NCBI GenBank assembly: GCA_964410485.1
Contig: CAYPHJ010000172.1
Span: 1 to 6,527 of the forward strand
DNA length: 6,527 nucleotides
Source of the DNA: CAYPHJ01 sp964410485
GTDB taxonomy: Bacteria > Desulfobacterota > Binatia > UBA9968
Reading direction: 5' to 3'
How positions within the stretch are numbered: position 1 is the stretch's first letter; each line of letters starts with the position of its first letter. The position numbers and the translations under genes were made by a program. Shown here piece after piece: positions 5,385 to 6,527 of the stretch. The notes below the pieces were generated by a model, which saw nothing but the letters and a program-made list of their open reading frames with translations, was not told the origin of the DNA and did not search any database.

Positions 5385-6527
5385 CTATCGCACGATCTGC
5401 GGCCATCCGACGCTGGCCAAGCGTGGCTGCGGCTCATCCGTGATCACTTTCGTCTGATCATGTGTAACCGGGTGGAAAGTTGTTACGAGCTTGCAAAGAG
5501 CCTGGACGACTTCTCTCGATTTCCCTCTCATGGCGAGCCGGGTCAGTTGGGCGATATCCCGTTCAAGGCGGTTGAGCTCAATCGTCGCGTTTGATCGCAC
5601 GCGAAAGACTTTTTTCACTTCCGACGGCTCGGCAGTCTCATCCGTACCGACCAGCTCCTCGTGCAGTTTCTCACCGGGGCGAAGACCGACGATGCGAATC
5701 GGGATCTCTTCCTCCGGGATAAATCCCGAAAGTCTGATGAGACTCTTTGCCATGTCCATGAGCTTGATCTGTTCACCCATGTCCAATACAAAAATCTCCC
5801 CGCCCCGGGCGAGCGCAGCCGCTTGCAGCACCAGTTGAACGGCTTCGGGAATAGTCATGAAATATCGGCTAATCTCCGGATCCGTTACGGTCACCGGTCC
5901 GCCTCGTGCAATTTGCTCGCGAAACAGCGGCAGGACACTGCCATTGCTATCCAGCACATTGCCGAATCTAACGGCGGAAAAGACGGTTCCCTCGGCAGCT
6001 TGGCTTTCGGCCAGGCCTTGCACCAGCATCTCACCGGCCCGTTTAGTCGCTCCCATCACATTGGTCGGGTTGACCGCTTTGTCGGTGGAAATAAACACAA
6101 ACCGTTCCGCTCCATAGCGCGATACGGCGTCGATCAGCCTGCGGGTTCCAACGATGTTATTGAGGACCGCTTCTTCCGGATGGAATTCCATCAAAGGAAC
6201 ATGCTTGTAGGCGGCGGCATGAAAGACGATCTGTGGGCGATCCCGTAAAAATACCTCTTCAAGAGAAGATGAATGTTTTACATCAGCCAGCACTGCCACA
6301 ACGCACAAATCGGGAAATTTGCGCCGCAGTTCCATATCGATTTGGAACAAATTGTTCTCGCTCTTGTCCAACAGCAGCAACTGCTCGGGCTCGCACGCCG
6401 CGATCTGGCGGCCCAGCTCGGAGCCGATGGAGCCGCCCGCCCCCGTAACCATAATGCATTTCCCGCGCAGCAATATACGCACCGGCTCCGGGTCCAGATC
6501 GATTGGCGATCTGGAAAGCAAATCCTC
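5385..6527 (-). CDS. UDP-HexNAc 4,6-dehydratase, WbpM/PglF/CapD family (5' end outside window)
   Basis: This is the C-terminal catalytic part, 380 residues, of a polysaccharide-biosynthesis nucleotide-sugar 4,6-dehydratase. The reading frame stays open to the right edge (codons for Glu-Asp-Leu). The residues there, EDLLSRSPIDLD, match the linker before the catalytic domain of full-length members, so the true start lies beyond the window. An apparent TTG start at 6521 is most likely an internal leucine codon. Full-length relatives are about 600-650 residues with N-terminal membrane helices. Counting from the edge, the NAD-binding motif is TGAGGSIGS (28-36), then LLLLDKSENNL with the cofactor Asp at 54, and HAAAYKHVPLME (103-114). 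The active site is T148-D149-K150 with M158 and K162. Met in place of the usual SDR tyrosine is typical of the large WbpM/PglF group. The product would be a UDP-4-keto-6-deoxy-HexNAc, precursor of FucNAc-, QuiNAc- or bacillosamine-type sugars. Its neighbour is the UDP-sugar dehydrogenase. Whether it acts on UDP-GlcNAc with retention or inversion at C5 cannot be read directly, but the Met-type active site favours the retaining group. Confidence 0.92.
   Translation of the reverse strand, partial: EDLLSRSPIDLDPEPVRILLRGKCIMVTGAGGSIGSELGRQIAACEPEQLLLLDKSENNLFQIDMELRRKFPDLCVVAVLADVKHSSSLEEVFLRDRPQIVFHAAAYKHVPLMEFHPEEAVLNNIVGTRRLIDAVSRYGAERFVFISTDKAVNPTNVMGATKRAGEMLVQGLAESQAAEGTVFSAVRFGNVLDSNGSVLPLFREQIARGGPVTVTDPEISRYFMTIPEAVQLVLQAAALARGGEIFVLDMGEQIKLMDMAKSLIRLSGFIPEEEIPIRIVGLRPGEKLHEELVGTDETAEPSEVKKVFRVRSNATIELNRLERDIAQLTRLAMRGKSREVVQALCKLVTTFHPVTHDQTKVITDEPQPRLASVGWPQIVR

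Noticed and set aside
6519..6521. TTG as the start of the 4,6-dehydratase
   Set aside because: The frame is open to the window edge and the preceding residues match the linker of full-length family members, so this is an internal leucine codon of a gene cut by the window.
1..6527. CRISPR arrays, tRNA or rRNA genes, insertion sequences, phage genes
   Set aside because: I saw no regularly spaced repeats, no tRNA-like cloverleaf or rRNA sequence, and no transposase, integrase or flanking inverted repeats.

Overview
The window reads as part of an exopolysaccharide, O-antigen or capsule locus from a Gram-negative bacterium, followed by a regulatory operon. Composition is moderately GC-rich by eye. 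I cannot name the organism. The nucleotide-sugar enzymes and the sigma-54 response regulator would fit Proteobacteria, Acidobacteriota, Nitrospirota or related uncultured phyla. All five genes lie on the minus strand, so transcription runs from high to low coordinates.

In transcription order, the right end (5385-6527) holds the catalytic C-terminal part of a membrane-type UDP-HexNAc 4,6-dehydratase (WbpM/PglF/CapD family), whose N-terminus lies beyond the window. After a 78-nt gap carrying a degenerate six-base tandem repeat comes a complete UDP-sugar 6-dehydrogenase of the WbpA type (3954-5306). Both make activated sugars for surface glycans and are probably co-transcribed. A possible intrinsic terminator sits at the end of the dehydrogenase gene. 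Next is a 179-residue protein of unknown function (3289-3828).

The region 3038-3288 is the most informative non-coding stretch. It contains a good -24/-12 (sigma-54) promoter at 3126-3141. Two 18-bp dyads of matching layout (TGTCCCG-N4-CGGGACA and TGTCTCA-N4-TGAAACA) lie upstream, centred about 86 and 119 bp before the predicted transcription start and 33 bp apart. This is the arrangement expected of enhancer sites for a sigma-54 activator. The promoter faces a two-gene operon. The first gene is a soluble PAS-domain histidine-kinase-like protein (1922-3037) whose H-box is present but whose ATP-binding boxes look badly eroded. The second is an intact NtrC-type response regulator with receiver, GAFTGA-containing AAA+ domain and Fis-type HTH (363-1892). 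The simplest reading is a self-activating sigma-54 circuit next to polysaccharide genes, in which the partner 'kinase' may no longer be able to phosphorylate itself.

The left end (1-362) has no supportable gene. It holds a bulged hairpin and a possible sigma-70 promoter pointing out of the window.
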